From: Epiperipatus broadwayi
Lineage: Eukaryota > Onychophora > Udeonychophora > Euonychophora > Peripatidae
Length of the DNA stretch: 64,000 bases
Reading direction: 5' to 3'
Assembly: GCA_028023455.1 (NCBI GenBank)
Contig: JAQFVV010000111.1
Location: 1,805,909 to 1,869,908 of the forward strand
The notes beneath the pieces were generated by a model that saw nothing but the letters and a program-made list of their open reading frames with translations, made no database searches and was not told the origin of the DNA. The translations under genes and the position numbers were made by a program. Positions 12,201-24,574 of the stretch are shown here, piece by piece. Every line of letters starts with the position of its first letter. Positions within the stretch are counted from its first letter, which is position 1.

Positions 12201-15200
12201 GGGAAAGTATGAAAAATTAATTGATAAATATTCCCTTAACCAGTAGTGGCTACAATATCACATCCTGGTATAAATATTTTAATTTCATGATTTTTTTTAA
12301 ATAGATAGGTGCCTGTCTCAGTACCTTCCTAAAAATGACTTTATTTTGCAAAAATCAAATTAGTTTGAATTTAACTTGTGTAATTTAAATTTTATACCCC
12401 CCCCCCCCTTCTGTTTTAACAATATTTCATACTGGTTATAATCTGGACTATTGCATATTTAAATCTTTTGCAAAAAAATTGCCACTTTTTTCTCTACTTT
12501 TCAAGGCAATAATAATAGAAATTATTATAACTAACACCAATACTAATAAGAAACAAATTTATTTTATTATAGTAACTGATTATAAGAAAGCAATGAACTC
12601 ATAAAAAAATTCAATTGAATTTAATTAAGTAAAAGTAATTTTATTTTTGCAATTTTATAACTATATTTTTTTATACAAATAATTTATTATTTATTGTAAA
12701 TAATATTTATTTTAAAAAATCAAATTTTAAATGGTATATTTTATATGTGTAAAACAAATAAATATCTTAGGAGCATTTATGGGATATATGTTAAGATATC
12801 TATTAATAAAATGACTGTATTAATGGAAATTTATATCAACATTAAATTCTGTCACTTTTAAAAAATGGATATTGCAGTTATGTTTCAAATGATTTATACG
12901 ATTAATTCACTGAAATTGTTGTTATGTATTGAAATTTTGTCAAATATTTCGTCTGTAATTTTTAGGGTCTTTTAGTTTAGAGATAATATTTGCAATGCTA
13001 TAATTTATAATTCCAAACCAAAATGGAATTATCGATTTTTTTTAAATACTTGGCTCATCAGCCACCCAACATGCCCATCCAATATTGATTGGTAAATGAA
13101 TATGTAAGCTATTTTAACTGAAAGGTGAATCTAAGATAGTCATGTGTATGTGAATTTTCTAACTTATAAAAGAAAAATACAATTGTGATGGAATGCAATC
13201 TTCACTGAGATAATAGAGATATTTGCCATATACATATGACATTGAATTCATCTTTATCAGAGATTTAATTAAATTTAGAATAATTTGTGTAACAGAAGAA
13301 TTTTTTTTTAATACAATCTTATATTTCAAATAAAAAAAATGCTACAGATTTACCAATGTCGAAAATATATCTATACCATAGAGCCTCTTTTCATTATATC
13401 TTGACATTTAGTTCTAAACCTAGCATGGATAATGAAAGTTGCAAATAATAGAGAACCATATGTAAAATGCATTTTTTGCATGCATATATATATATATTTG
13501 TATGTACATTATTTGTATATACATGTTGAAAATATATGTAACTCACACACACATTTGTAAAAATGTGTGAATATATTATATACTTGCTATAAGCAAAAAA
13601 ATTTGAATATTGAACATTACTTTTTTATTATTATCTATTTTTTTAATTGTGGATAATTGAAACTGCAGGTAAGAAAATAATGGCTACAGAAGGACCATCA
13701 TAATTTATATTATAGTTCTTTTATATAATTAATATATTTTATAAATTTTGAAATTAAAAAATTATTATTGGATAGAGAATTTATTAACAACAAAGAACAT
13801 ATTTGAGTTTTTCTATCAGAAGTTCATAATATTAATCTAGCAATTTTTAGTGGTTATATATAAATACATTTTTGTGATTTTTTTTTTTTTTTTTAGATAT
13901 TTGAACAGAAGTATTTTTCCTGCAATTGGAAAATAGTAAGACTTATCTTTTAATTTTTCTTGTTGTATGTTTTCAGAATGGTGACTTATGTATTTCCATT
14001 CTACATCCTCCAGTTGAAGATCCTCAAAGTGGTGAATTGCCTTGTGAACGGTGGAATCCTACACAAAATGTTAGGTAAATTAATCTCAAATTTTAGAAAT
14101 AATTAGAAAAAATATTATTTTAAAATATAAATAGGAATTTAAAAAAAAAATTGAAAAGAAGTTACACAATCCTATTAGTGTAGGGAAAAGACCAATGGCA
14201 TGAGAGTCTCTTAATGGAAAAAATGAAAACAGAAACAGTTCCTAGCCTTTAATGAACCAGCATCCTATTTTTCAAGGTAGTAGAAGATTCTCTTGGTTGG
14301 ATGCTGTTTATTTATTATTCACAATTAACTTTCATATCTGGAGATTATTCTCATCTGAGTAATCTGTTGTTAGCTTGAACGCAGCAGCTGATTAAGTCTT
14401 GCTTAATGTTAGCATGAAATTCACATCACACAATATCTAGCCGAACATCCTGGACCATTGTGTGGAATAGCATATACAATTTGAAGGAATCCTGTTCTTC
14501 CACTTTTGTCTATGTTATATAAATAAGTCATTTTAGACTAATAAGTGATTTAAGCTTATATTAAAATTCTTATTGTATTTTTTTTTTAATTTTTGAAAAT
14601 CCGAGAATGCATTCTATTGTTGAAAAAATGTTTGAACTACAATGTTTTTCTGAAATGTTTTAAGTTAGAAATTAACTTCTATTTATTAATTTATTAAAGC
14701 AACTGTATATATTAAAGTTTACCTGCTTAAATACATTATAAAAGGAGTTTAAGAAGTAGTACTTTTAAAAGAAGATCCACAGCAAATTATTTTATTATGC
14801 AAAAAAACAATTAAGTTTTAATTTAGCATGGAACAAAAATTTTGACAATGAAAAGGAAAGCTTTATTAATTCATGAATGGATGATTGTCAGAGAAAATAA
14901 AATAACTGTTATAATAGACTGAAATATATAGGAGGAAAAAGGAATAATCTTCACTTAGAAATCATTGTGATTTTCAAAGCATCATTTAAAGGAATGCAGT
15001 GTAAAGACACTATTTTTAAATAAGTGGCTTAGATTTTTAAGTTTTGATGCTAATAGATCTCTGAAAAATAATTGGACTGAAACTATTAATGTCTTTAAAA
15101 AAATTATTTCTAAAAAAAAAAAACAAGATTATATACTTGAATGATGACAAAGGGATTAGATCTGTCATTTGAATCAAATAATATATATGAATGAAACAAA

Positions 15201-18200
15201 AACTAAGTGGGAAAATTAAAATTTTATAAGTTTATATGTGGTGTTATGATAATAATGAAAGATGAGTTTATTAATACTATGCTGAGAAAACATAAGGTTT
15301 ATATTAGACAAAAATACATAAAAATGTCTCCTTTAGAAGCTATACTTCCATATATATTTTCTAATGTTAAATTATGTGAAGAATATCATTTCTTGTCATT
15401 AATGATTGACTTTAGTGATTCATATTTTTAAAAGTCAACTAAAATGATTACCAAATGGCTAAAAAATGAGTTTGATTTTTGAAAATATACAATCAAATCA
15501 TGTTTTGAGTTTGTCAATTTAATGTAGACTGCTAGAGTAAAACAAAACTAAAAAGATTTGCATCATTGGATGTAACCAAATTATGGATCGTCAATACCAT
15601 ACATTGAAACTATTAAGATAATTACAGTCCCTACTCAAAACAATTTTGGTGAACAAAAAGGATTATTTATTATTGACATTTTAAATTCTATAAGCCAGGA
15701 CATTACTGCAATATTTAATTATAAATTTTATAAAATGAAAGACTTCTGACAATGGGCATTTCAAGTTGTGGTGTCATCTGCAGTTTAATGCTAACAGATA
15801 ATGAAAATAAAATAGTTCATCACTGATTCAAAATGACAAAGGTATTATTTATAAAATATATATTGGTGATGGTTTTTGATTGCTTATTTTAAGTTGTAAT
15901 AATAAATATATATAATTAATATATGCAGCTTCAACTTTTCAATGGACTATTGAACATGGAAGATAATTCCAATAGTCTAAAATATTTAGATTTTCTTATA
16001 ACTAGAAATAAAAATGATTTGGATTACAAAATGATTGCTAAACCAGTTGTCATTAGAGATGCTATACACTTATAATCTCAGATTCCTGATGTTTACAGAC
16101 TAATAGGCTTTAAGGATTTCTTAACTGGTAATCATTGTCAGTGTAAATTTGAAACTAATATAAAATGTAATTTTAAAAATTATGTAGTAGACTTGATAAA
16201 TACACTTCAAATAAATTAAATATTTTAATTATAAATGGAAAATTAAGATGGAGTAGGAAGACACTAATCTAGGGAAGACTATGCCAGTACATCCTATGCA
16301 TGATCTCAAAAATTAAAAAAATCTGCAGTCAGAATTTTAATATATGCCATATACTGAGATCACCTACTAATTTAAATAGACTTATTAATATTCAGGATAA
16401 AATTGAAAGATCAGAACTCTCAAATTGCTCCTGCTATTCAATGCAATATCCTAAAATGCTATCTGTATATTACAATAAATTTCAAGCTAATATTGCAACA
16501 AGACTAAGGAGAAGGCAGCATTAACATCATTTTTTTTTTTAATCTTGATAATAAACACTGGCATTTATTTATTCCTGAAAATATTAAAACTGTACATTCT
16601 AAATGTGATTAGAGAAAAAGAAAGATAAAAGAAGCATGGTACATTGCCAAACATTGAGAATATTATCAGCTAAAAATCACTAACGTATACTAACAAGATA
16701 GCCTCTACAAATAATCAAGATTTTCTAATTTTCCAATAGAACTAAAGTCATGATTGTAGTGCACTTCACTGAAAATGCAATTGGCTAAAATAATGTCTGT
16801 ATTTAATAATTACCCATTTTTTTTACATCAGTGCACATATATACTTGTACATGATTTATTGTATATAATATCACCTTGATAGATATAATAACAGAGAGCA
16901 AGGTACTGTTCAGGTAATAATAACATGTTGTCTGGATTAAATGAAAATTGACATTCCTAATGATCTAAAACAGAAAATCAAAGACATTTTATCTTACTAT
17001 CATATTTACAAATTATACTCTGAAATAACTTCACTCTCTGTTGTAGAAGTTCATAGATTTATGTAATTGAATTGTTTTGATTCTAGAAATTCACTGGCTG
17101 CTTTAGGAATTGTCCGACTTCTAAGCGATTCAGGAAATATGTTGGGAGTTATCTTGTTTCTAGAGAAATTCTCAAAATGTCCCATAAGTTGTTTTTTCAG
17201 TCTACTAGATATGCTTATAACAGAAAATTGTAATTGTCTGAAAATTGGTAAAGAGAATTAACTTGTGCATGACTGTCAAGATGATTAAATCTGGTAATAT
17301 GCATGTGGCTATCCTATAATTATTATTATTTTTGATTGTGTTTAAAATAATATGATTGATATTTGGCATGGTAACAAATAAAGGAAATTTTTGTGAATTT
17401 CAACTTATAGAGCTGTGTTTTTGTATTTTAGTGATTTTTTTCCCCTCCACTAATCGCTGTTATTTGATATTTAACTAATTAAAACTTGATATTTAGTTAA
17501 TCAGAGAATGTACAATAGTGCATATTTGAAATATATCAATCTATGCTGATCATGAAGAATTTATTATTACTGACAAACTGGTCTCAGCAAGTACATTTTT
17601 ATGTATCTATAACAATAGGACAGCCGTTTGGATTAGTTTAATGCGTAACCTATTTGTATAAAAAAATATTTATATGAATATTTAAAATGTACTATTATTT
17701 TCAAATAGCAAAAGATGTTAATAATTTAACACAAATTTTTTATGGATTAATGAATCCTGAAATATCCTTCTTAGGGGAGATTTAAACTTTCAAGAGAATT
17801 TTTAGCCTTTGCATAAAATTATAATTTTTTTCAATAGTAGATTGGCTATATTATTATATTATTTTTTGCTTTTCTTTGATGGCTAGATAGCAATATAGTT
17901 TTAATTAAGTGTTTCTTCATGGATCTTCATGTTCTTGCTAGAATTGCTAAGGTGTAAACAAAAATTGATAGTCATTTTAATTCAGGCTGTTTAGGACTGT
18001 TCAAAGATATATTACTAATAACAGGAATTAAATATAAACAGCATATTGTAATGGTATGAAAAGTATAGCTGCTTCAACCTAACCTAAAGATGCAGGTAGA
18101 GGAGGTTCGAACCTCATCTACTCCTCCAGATTGCTACTAAGCGACTTACTTCTCAAACCTTACTAGAATTTATTCTGAATGTATGCCCGATAGTCAGGGA

Positions 18201-21200
18201 GAGATAAGATCACAAAATAAATTTTAACAAGTAGATATATATAATGATTAGATTTATATATGTGCATCACACACACAAAAAAAAAAACCAATTACTACAG
18301 AATTTTAATGATAGCGAATGGCAGACAAAAAGAAACTTTTATTAGTTATGCTAGCAAGATTCTACAGTTTCACTGATTGAGCTGCAGGCTATTACTCTAC
18401 AACCATATACAGATATATACAAAAAATCCCTTCTTTTGTAATGGTAATGATAATTTTTTTTTTTTTAAATATTTCCAGCCAATGGACTGGTTACATAAAA
18501 TTCAAGAAAGAGACATAATTCATTAACTCTATGGATAGAGCAAATAAATGGTTAAACCCAACTAATCATTAGTAGAGGGCCGGCCCTCTACTAATGACTA
18601 AAGAAAATGAAATAATGACCCCAGCGGAAATTTCCAGCTATGATTGAAACATTTCAATAATATTTTGAGAAAGATTTCAAAATATAAATATACAATATTG
18701 TGTCCTAAGGTGATAGCATATTGTGGATTGTGAGTCTCGAAACATAGCAGCGACCAAGAGGCCAATACAAGACCGGATAGCACTCCGTCTCTAAACTGGG
18801 TTAGAGAAAAATGGAATCCGTTGGCTAATCGAGTGAACTGGATTCAGATACAGTTTTATTGCTTATGTCCAGTTATGTACATTGAAATATCTGAGATAGA
18901 TATGAGATCCAGAATTTTCGCTTATTTCACCCTATGCAGATATATTAGCTTAAGCAGACTTGGTAAAAGAAAAACACTCAATACATGCTGAGATGCCCAC
19001 AAATCACCCAGTGCATGATATATAAATATGGTCAAACAACCTTTAAATTTGAAAAAAAGAAACCCCCAGCAAAATATATATATAAAACATTACGAAAGCT
19101 CAACCACCACTGAAAAATCCGCAGAAAAATAATAGTAACTTTCCCTTTTATAAAATTTAGATCACTAACACAAGTGGGCAGATATTTTACTGATTTAGTT
19201 GAAGTTTAACCTATCTACCCACAGAGCCAAATGGTATTTATAAAACTTTAATATATATGCATATTGTCAAATGTACACTCTTATTACAAAATAATAAATG
19301 CAAACATTTATTTTATTTCACGCTCTTTAAAATTGATTGAATTTTAAATTCAAAACCCTTCATTGACTTAAAAAAAAACATCCATCGGGATTTTTCTTTT
19401 TATATATATATATCAAAAAAAAAAAAAAAAAAGCTAAATTAAAAATCTTGGAAGTTTTATAATAGAATCTTTTATAGTTATTAACAGAAACTTTAGCAAT
19501 TAAATATTAATTTTAAGAATGGGATTTGCGCTTTCTGCGATTTGCTTTCTCTCCTAAAATAAAATATATACATAAAATAAAATACTTAATTACAGGTGCA
19601 TAATGGTGGAAAGTTAAGTGGCACATTTTCAATTAAATTAATAAAAATTATCTCCGCCATTATATGAAATAAACCACCACCCATTATAATATTTTTAGAA
19701 AGAGAAAAGAAGCAATTGATGAAATATAATGTTACAAAATGCAAACATATAGATTTCAAAATATATACTTATAGATAAATAGAATAACAAAGTAGATATT
19801 TAAATTTACATTAAGGAAAGATAAACATATTTCAAATCATAGAATAGTTACCGGTAACTAGAAGGCTGGTGTAAGAATGGAAACCGTTGATGTTGCATGG
19901 CAGTTCCTTTTTGAGTCTTGATGTTATTTCATATTTCCATTGAAAGAATTTTTATTGAACAGGGTATGGCATTGTCAAGAATGCAGGGCACTTTAGTTCT
20001 CAGGCTGGCTCACATATCCACGACTCCGGTCTCAGGAACGGGCAGGAGAGCGAAGGCAAAGAATATTACTCACTCATTTCTTTTTGCAGAGTAGCTCATT
20101 TTGTGATTTATGGATATATATGCTGAACAAAAAGAAAAAGACTATGGCTTGAAGACAGTACAGCAAGTTTTCCCAGCAAATTATCTTGTAAATTGTAGCA
20201 AACTTCTTTCCGAAAAATTCTGAATAAAAGCTAATTCTTCAGCAAGACTACAGTAATCATAAGACCCAGAACAAAAGAAAAATTCTTTATTTATACACAT
20301 TTCAATTCTATTTTTAATTAAAGTACTTATTAGTAGCCTATTGTTGCAAATTTTTCCGTTATCTATTTTTCTTTCAATTAAAATGTTTCATAAATTAATT
20401 GCATTCTTTAATGGATTCTGTTTAATTTCGAAAATTTATCTTATCTATTTCTGCCATATTTTTAAAAAATAGTTACAAATAAAAGTTTAAATTTTGTATA
20501 TTTTATTTCATTGATTTCTTTTTTTAAAAACAATTTCCTTCTTTAACTTACATAATTTTTTATGCAGATGATAATTTACTTTAAGAAAAAAACATACATT
20601 CACTGTGGTTGGACTTAGGATCTTAGCTAGTCCACAGTGAATGGTGAAGCCAGCATATATATATATATATTTGTACATATATGCACAGCTTCAATATATA
20701 AGAATGTATATTAAAATATTAGCAACTGAAATATCGACAGTCAAAATAGTTAGTTGGTAGAATTCTAGAATTTGAAAAGATCGTTTGACTGAGGATTTTT
20801 GCAATGCAATCTTATAAAGCATAATTATAATTAATAATTATTATATCTTGTATGCCCTATCTTTTTAATTTTCTTTCTTTTTTCATATTCCCTGGTAAAT
20901 ATGTTAAAAAAATGTTAATCTTTAACTATTAAATAACTATCTACATTAGAATTTGTTTTTCTTATTGTATTGCCAAATCCATATAATATTAATATCATCT
21001 TTGTTCTTTATTACTTTTTCCAATGCTTTTTTTACACCCCACTATTGACAGTTTCGATTGCCCCAGCAATCTTCTTCAGAACTTCTCATATTTTCAAATA
21101 TTAATATTATATCTACATTAGAGTTAATATTTTTTCCTGAGACAGAACAATTTTACAAACTTCATTTATTTTCTGCTAAAAATTGAAGTGCACTTATAAT

Positions 21201-24200
21201 ATTAAGTACAGAATCTTTTTTTTTTTTAATTTTGATTTCTGTAGGATCTCTGGTTTAAAAGTCTATTCCATAAAAGAAATACTGGAGTCGTGCATTTATA
21301 GATATAGTAAACAGTATAAATTATCAAATAATTAGCTTATATGTGTTACTTTTAAAAAAATCTGAAAGAAATGTGAAATGATTAATAAATATTTAAACTC
21401 TTTAATGTTTTGTTATATTAATTAATAAATATATTTCAAAACGTTTCAAAGTGTAAAAAGATCATATTGTATCTGTATAAAAAAAACTAAAGTAAGTAAC
21501 CAATTTAATTTAAGTTTCTTTTTTTCTTTTTTATTTATTTGTTTGTTTGTTTTATAAACAGTCATTTTTGAAATATAATTCAATCACATTTAATTGTTGA
21601 CTAAAGTTTTTCAATATAGCTTTTAAATTTTATTACAATTTTTTGATTATCAAATCAAGCCTGTTTTAAAAAAACAAAAAACAATGAAACCTTATGAGAA
21701 TGGAACATTTAATTTTTATATAAAGGCTTTTTCATAATAATTATTAAGATTCCAACATTTGCATTAGCTAAATATATATATATTAGACTTAAGAGTTTCT
21801 TTAGGAAACAAAACTAAACTTTAATCAACATTTCATAGTAGAAGCAGTTGGAAGAAATTTTATAATGTTCCAATAATTTTTTGTTTTACTTAGTTTTGTT
21901 TAAAATATTTGTCATAATTTGTAGTCATATAAGATTGATTTAAAAATAAAATGCACATTTAATGTATATTGTTTTCTTTTCTTTTTTTTATACACCAGAA
22001 CTATTCTTTTGAGTGTAATCTCATTGCTAAATGAGCCAAATACTTTTTCACCAGCAAATGTGGATGCATCTGTTATGTATCGCAGATGGAGAGATTCTAA
22101 AGGCAAAGATAAAGAATATGAAAATATTATTAGGTAATTTGAGGCTTTAATATATTTGCCGATTTATAAATATATTTATAGATTTATTTTTGAATACAAA
22201 AATTAGTATTAGTTAGAAAATTAAAGATACTATATAAATATATAAACACGGCTTACAAAATTATATCTACGCAGATAAATCTCAACTTATAGTTTAAAAA
22301 TAATTGAATGGTTAGTCATTCAAGATAGTGCATGTATGGAAAAAATTATTTTTCCATGAATATTTGATTTTGTTTCTCTGTAGTTTTCATCTGTAGTCTA
22401 GATTTTTCTATCATGGATCAACAAAATACTGAAGAAATGGCGAAAGAATGCAGTTCCATGAATGGATTATTTAAAAATATTATAAGAGTTAACTCCACTC
22501 CCAATTCAATGCTACATTGCCAGATCTTATTTCAGAATGCATTTCAGAAAATTGCAGACTTGATAAATTTGTAAATTAATTTCATCCCACCCTCCAATAA
22601 AATATGTTAATTTATTTTACAATTGCTTTAATAAATTTAGGTTTATGCAAAAATTATAAAATTCATGATTCTACAAAAAAAAAATATTTTAAAACTTGAA
22701 GAAAGTTGATTCAATTTTTGTTAATGCAAGCATTACGTATTACTGATGAAATTCAATTAATTTTGAGTTCTCTATACAATTCTTAATCAAAATGTCATTT
22801 TTACACCTGTTTACATATGCACACAAATCATTTTTAAATATTAACAGATATTAAAGATGGCTCAGATTTTCAGTGATATCAGTAATAATTGTTTGTTCTC
22901 GCATAAATGTATTTTGCTTCTATTTATTAATCTAATACATATTTGTCCATGCTTCTCTGAATAGTCTGCAGCATCTGTATTATCCTGAATTAAGTTAACA
23001 TTAGTACAACACATGTTTTAAAAAATTTTTCAAGCACAAAGACGTAATATTAAACAACATTACCAAAAGTATTTCAGTCAAATTTAATTTCATCATTATC
23101 TTTATGCCTATATTAAAAGTGTGACCAATATATTTATACTTGTGATTATCTTGATTTTTTAACTTTTAAAAAACTATTGAATATTATTTTAGTCTAGTTA
23201 ATGATTCATGTTTAGTCATATTTAATTGCTTTTATCTGATAGCTCTTGTAACATTTTGCACCTTTGAAATATTGTTTACAAAAAACAATCGCATTATCTG
23301 GAAAATATAAACAACTTAAATAATTTAATTTAAAATCCTCTATTTACTATAGTAAATACTGAATGAGTAGCTTAATTACATATTGTTTTGGAAATAGGTT
23401 ACATCATAGTATAAGTTCAGCCCATTTCCCTCCTACTAATATAAATGGATACGTATTGGTTCAATAATATGAGGCATTAGAATTGACGTAATATCTACAT
23501 GAGTATGACTACAATATCAAATCCACCAAGGCCTTTGAATATTCTATCATTGGTTTTATCAATGAAATGGACAATTGAATTGTTGGAGAGGTGAGAAGAT
23601 TGAAGCCTTCCATTAAACTTTTTTTATCTTAATATAGGTCAAGCACTGATTGTTATATATGTGGGAAATTATAATCTGGCCTAACTGATGAGTGCTGCTT
23701 CTGCACTCATCATTTATCTTTTATCACATTGTGTGTGGTCATGTGTATCAATTGTTGAGATGGAGTGGAGGATGAATATAGACTGAAAGTCTTAAGTTCA
23801 AATCCCTTTATTTAATTCGAATTTTCTTTTTTTTTTTTTTCATATTAACATAGTAAATTTAGTTAGTTTTTTTTTTTTTTTAATTTTATAATGGTAAACT
23901 GTATAGACTAAAATAATGAGATTATTATAATTTTTTACTGGAATAATAATCGTTTTTAAACTGAGTTTAAGCCAAAACTCTTTTTCTACTGATAATGTGT
24001 TGGATAAAATATATCCTTAAAAAAAAAAAAACTTGCATAAACAACAGTTAATTAAAAGAAAAAAGTAAAATATTTATTTCATTATTAAATAAATTTAAAT
24101 GGGAAACTAAAATTAAACATAGAAAATGTACTCATTTGTTTATAATAATTTGATTTTCAAAGTAAATTACTTCTTGTGCAGTAACTAATTTTATGTATGT

Positions 24201-24574
24201 TTCCTCCACAAAAAATGTACAAATAATATTAAATTTTAGGATATATTTCTACTGTTATTTTTCATAAATATATATCTTAAAATTTATGTATAATTTTTTT
24301 TTTTGGTCATGTTTTATAATTGTGTTTTCTTTTCTTATAAAGGAAACAAGTTAGTGCTAGCAGAATTGAAGCTGAAAAAGATGGAGTAGTAGTACCAACA
24401 ACGTTAGAAGATTATTGTATTAAAACTAAAGCCAAACCATCAGACAGCTCAGTGGATATGACTGACTTTTATGATGATGATTATGCAGATGATATGGATG
24501 ATGATGATGAAGAGGAAGATGATGATGATGGGTGTTATGAAGATAATGAGGATTCTGGCAATGGCGAATCGTGA
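9166..24574 (+). CDS. UBE2R2: Ubiquitin-conjugating enzyme E2 R2 (CDC34-like), 3' part of gene, four coding exons
   Basis: The CDS is join(9166..9252, 13977..14074, 21999..22133, 24343..24574), with GT-AG introns and a continuous frame of 183 residues ending in TGA at 24572-24574. The family accepts ubiquitin from E1 as a thioester and works with SCF (cullin-RING) ligases to build K48-linked chains on cell-cycle and signalling substrates. Visible hallmarks in order are the HPN motif (WHPNVYENG), the catalytic Cys (GDLCISIL), the R-class acidic loop ([17 protein letters not shown]), the block [20 protein letters not shown], and a long Asp/Glu-rich tail ending DSGNGES. In the family this tail binds the cullin basic canyon. 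[11 protein letters not shown] and YCIKTK resemble UBE2R2 more than CDC34/UBE2R1. The first coding exon (N-terminal helix, about 59 residues in human) lies upstream of the window. Introns of 4.7, 7.9 and 2.2 kb carry transposon remnants. The acidic loop has Cys where the human proteins have Ser. Confidence 0.95.
9545..11035 (-). pseudogene. Decayed RTE-like LINE reverse transcriptase in UBE2R2 intron
   Basis: Read on the minus strand with several frameshifts and stops, this shows consecutive reverse transcriptase landmarks: [12 protein letters not shown] (11.0-10.85 kb), [51 protein letters not shown] and a remnant RFADGVVVL, where RFADD is normal. Order and wording match RTE-type non-LTR retrotransposons. 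The 186-bp minus frame at 10850-11035 is a genuine remnant of the part just before the RT core. No endonuclease part or 3' tail could be bounded. It lies opposite to the host gene and is spliced out with the intron. Confidence 0.75.
11036..13976 (+). other. UBE2R2: Remaining part of UBE2R2 intron 9253-13976
   Basis: AT-rich intronic sequence with a 12-nt C run (12397-12408), TA/CA microsatellites near 13480-13580 and a long T tract before the 3' splice site. No further gene seen. Confidence 0.5.
13977..14074 (+). CDS. UBE2R2: UBE2R2 coding exon with catalytic cysteine
   Basis: This exon encodes NGDLCISIL, in which Cys is the thioester-forming residue, then the acidic insertion [16 protein letters not shown] typical of the R class, and WNPTQNV. 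The acceptor is tgttttcag and the donor is GTAAAT. It ends in phase 2, so an Arg codon is split across the intron. A Cys replaces the Ser of human SGELPSERW, only about 20 residues after the active site. Confidence 0.95.
14075..15924 (+). other. UBE2R2: UBE2R2 intron 14075-21998, first part
   Basis: AT-rich. 14180-14213 holds a short dispersed repeat whose inverted relative is at about 59798-59850. The frame at 15207-15431 has no recognisable domain. Nothing else supported. Confidence 0.45.
15925..16530 (+). pseudogene. Decayed Penelope-like reverse transcriptase/endonuclease fragment
   Basis: The frame [21 protein letters not shown], after a frameshifted FQWTIEHG, matches the Penelope RT thumb entry (FT-x-E...LxFLDxLITR). 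About 330 bp on, [19 protein letters not shown] followed by DKIERSE resembles the linker that precedes the GIY-YIG domain (nIkt-f-p-L-LL-KD). The normal YRKPT and GIY motifs are lost. The plus-strand frame 16300-16524 is part of this remnant. Stops and frameshifts show it is dead. Confidence 0.45.
18566..18597. repeat. Perfect 32-bp palindrome with GC core
   Basis: The axis lies between 18581 and 18582. The core GAGGGCCGGCCCTC is flanked by matching TAGTA/TACTA arms, and no base mismatches over 32 bp. It stands out in AT-rich intron DNA. Confidence 0.95.
20597..20643. repeat. Inverted repeat with 12-bp perfect arms
   Basis: CATTCACTGTGG (20597-20608) and its complement (20632-20643) flank a 23-nt loop in which ACT/AGT can also pair. 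It could be a small foldback element or an RNA hairpin in the intron. Confidence 0.9.
21999..22133 (+). CDS. UBE2R2: UBE2R2 coding exon, C-terminal half of the UBC fold
   Basis: The exon encodes [19 protein letters not shown] and then [21 protein letters not shown] to NIIR, the helices that close the UBC domain. The pyrimidine-rich acceptor ends in tacaccag and the donor is GTAATT. It starts by completing the Arg codon begun in the previous exon and ends in another split Arg codon (AG|G). Confidence 0.95.
22134..24342 (+). other. UBE2R2: UBE2R2 last intron
   Basis: A 2.2-kb AT-rich intron between GTAATT and the acceptor tataaag at 24342. Its only recognised content is a dispersed repeat at 23582-23808. 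Confidence 0.7.
23582..23808 (+). repeat. Dispersed repeat copy A (SINE-like, ends TTCAAATCCC)
   Basis: It shares ordered blocks with 46701-46950: GTTGGAG, TTGAAGCC, CATTAAA, TATCTTAATATA, TGATGAGTGCTG, TTATCTTTT, TGTGTG, and a terminal TTCAAATCCC resembling a Pol III B box. Copies or fragments also occur at 41978-42187 and 47600-47665. Confidence 0.7.
24343..24574 (+). CDS. UBE2R2: UBE2R2 last coding exon with acidic tail
   Basis: After the split Arg this encodes [29 protein letters not shown] and then an Asp/Glu-rich tail of about 35 residues ending DSGNGES and TGA. In human CDC34/UBE2R2 the equivalent tail docks on the cullin and gives fast E2 cycling. The GAT/GAA-rich codons make this the only strongly biased coding stretch in the window. 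It ends at the same relative position as the human protein, so it looks complete. Confidence 0.95.

Larger units (their letters stand above)
16531..21998 (+). other. UBE2R2: UBE2R2 intron 14075-21998, rest
   Basis: AT-rich. It includes a GC-rich palindrome at 18566-18597, a hairpin at 20597-20643, a 14-bp palindrome (GAGGTTCGAACCTC) near 18100-18115, and a less AT-rich stretch at 19855-20100. No coding similarity recognised. Confidence 0.45.

Noticed and set aside
18095-18130. tRNA gene suggested by GAGGTTCGAACCTC
   Set aside because: The motif is a 14-bp palindrome and not a T arm. No acceptor, D or anticodon arms can be built around it.
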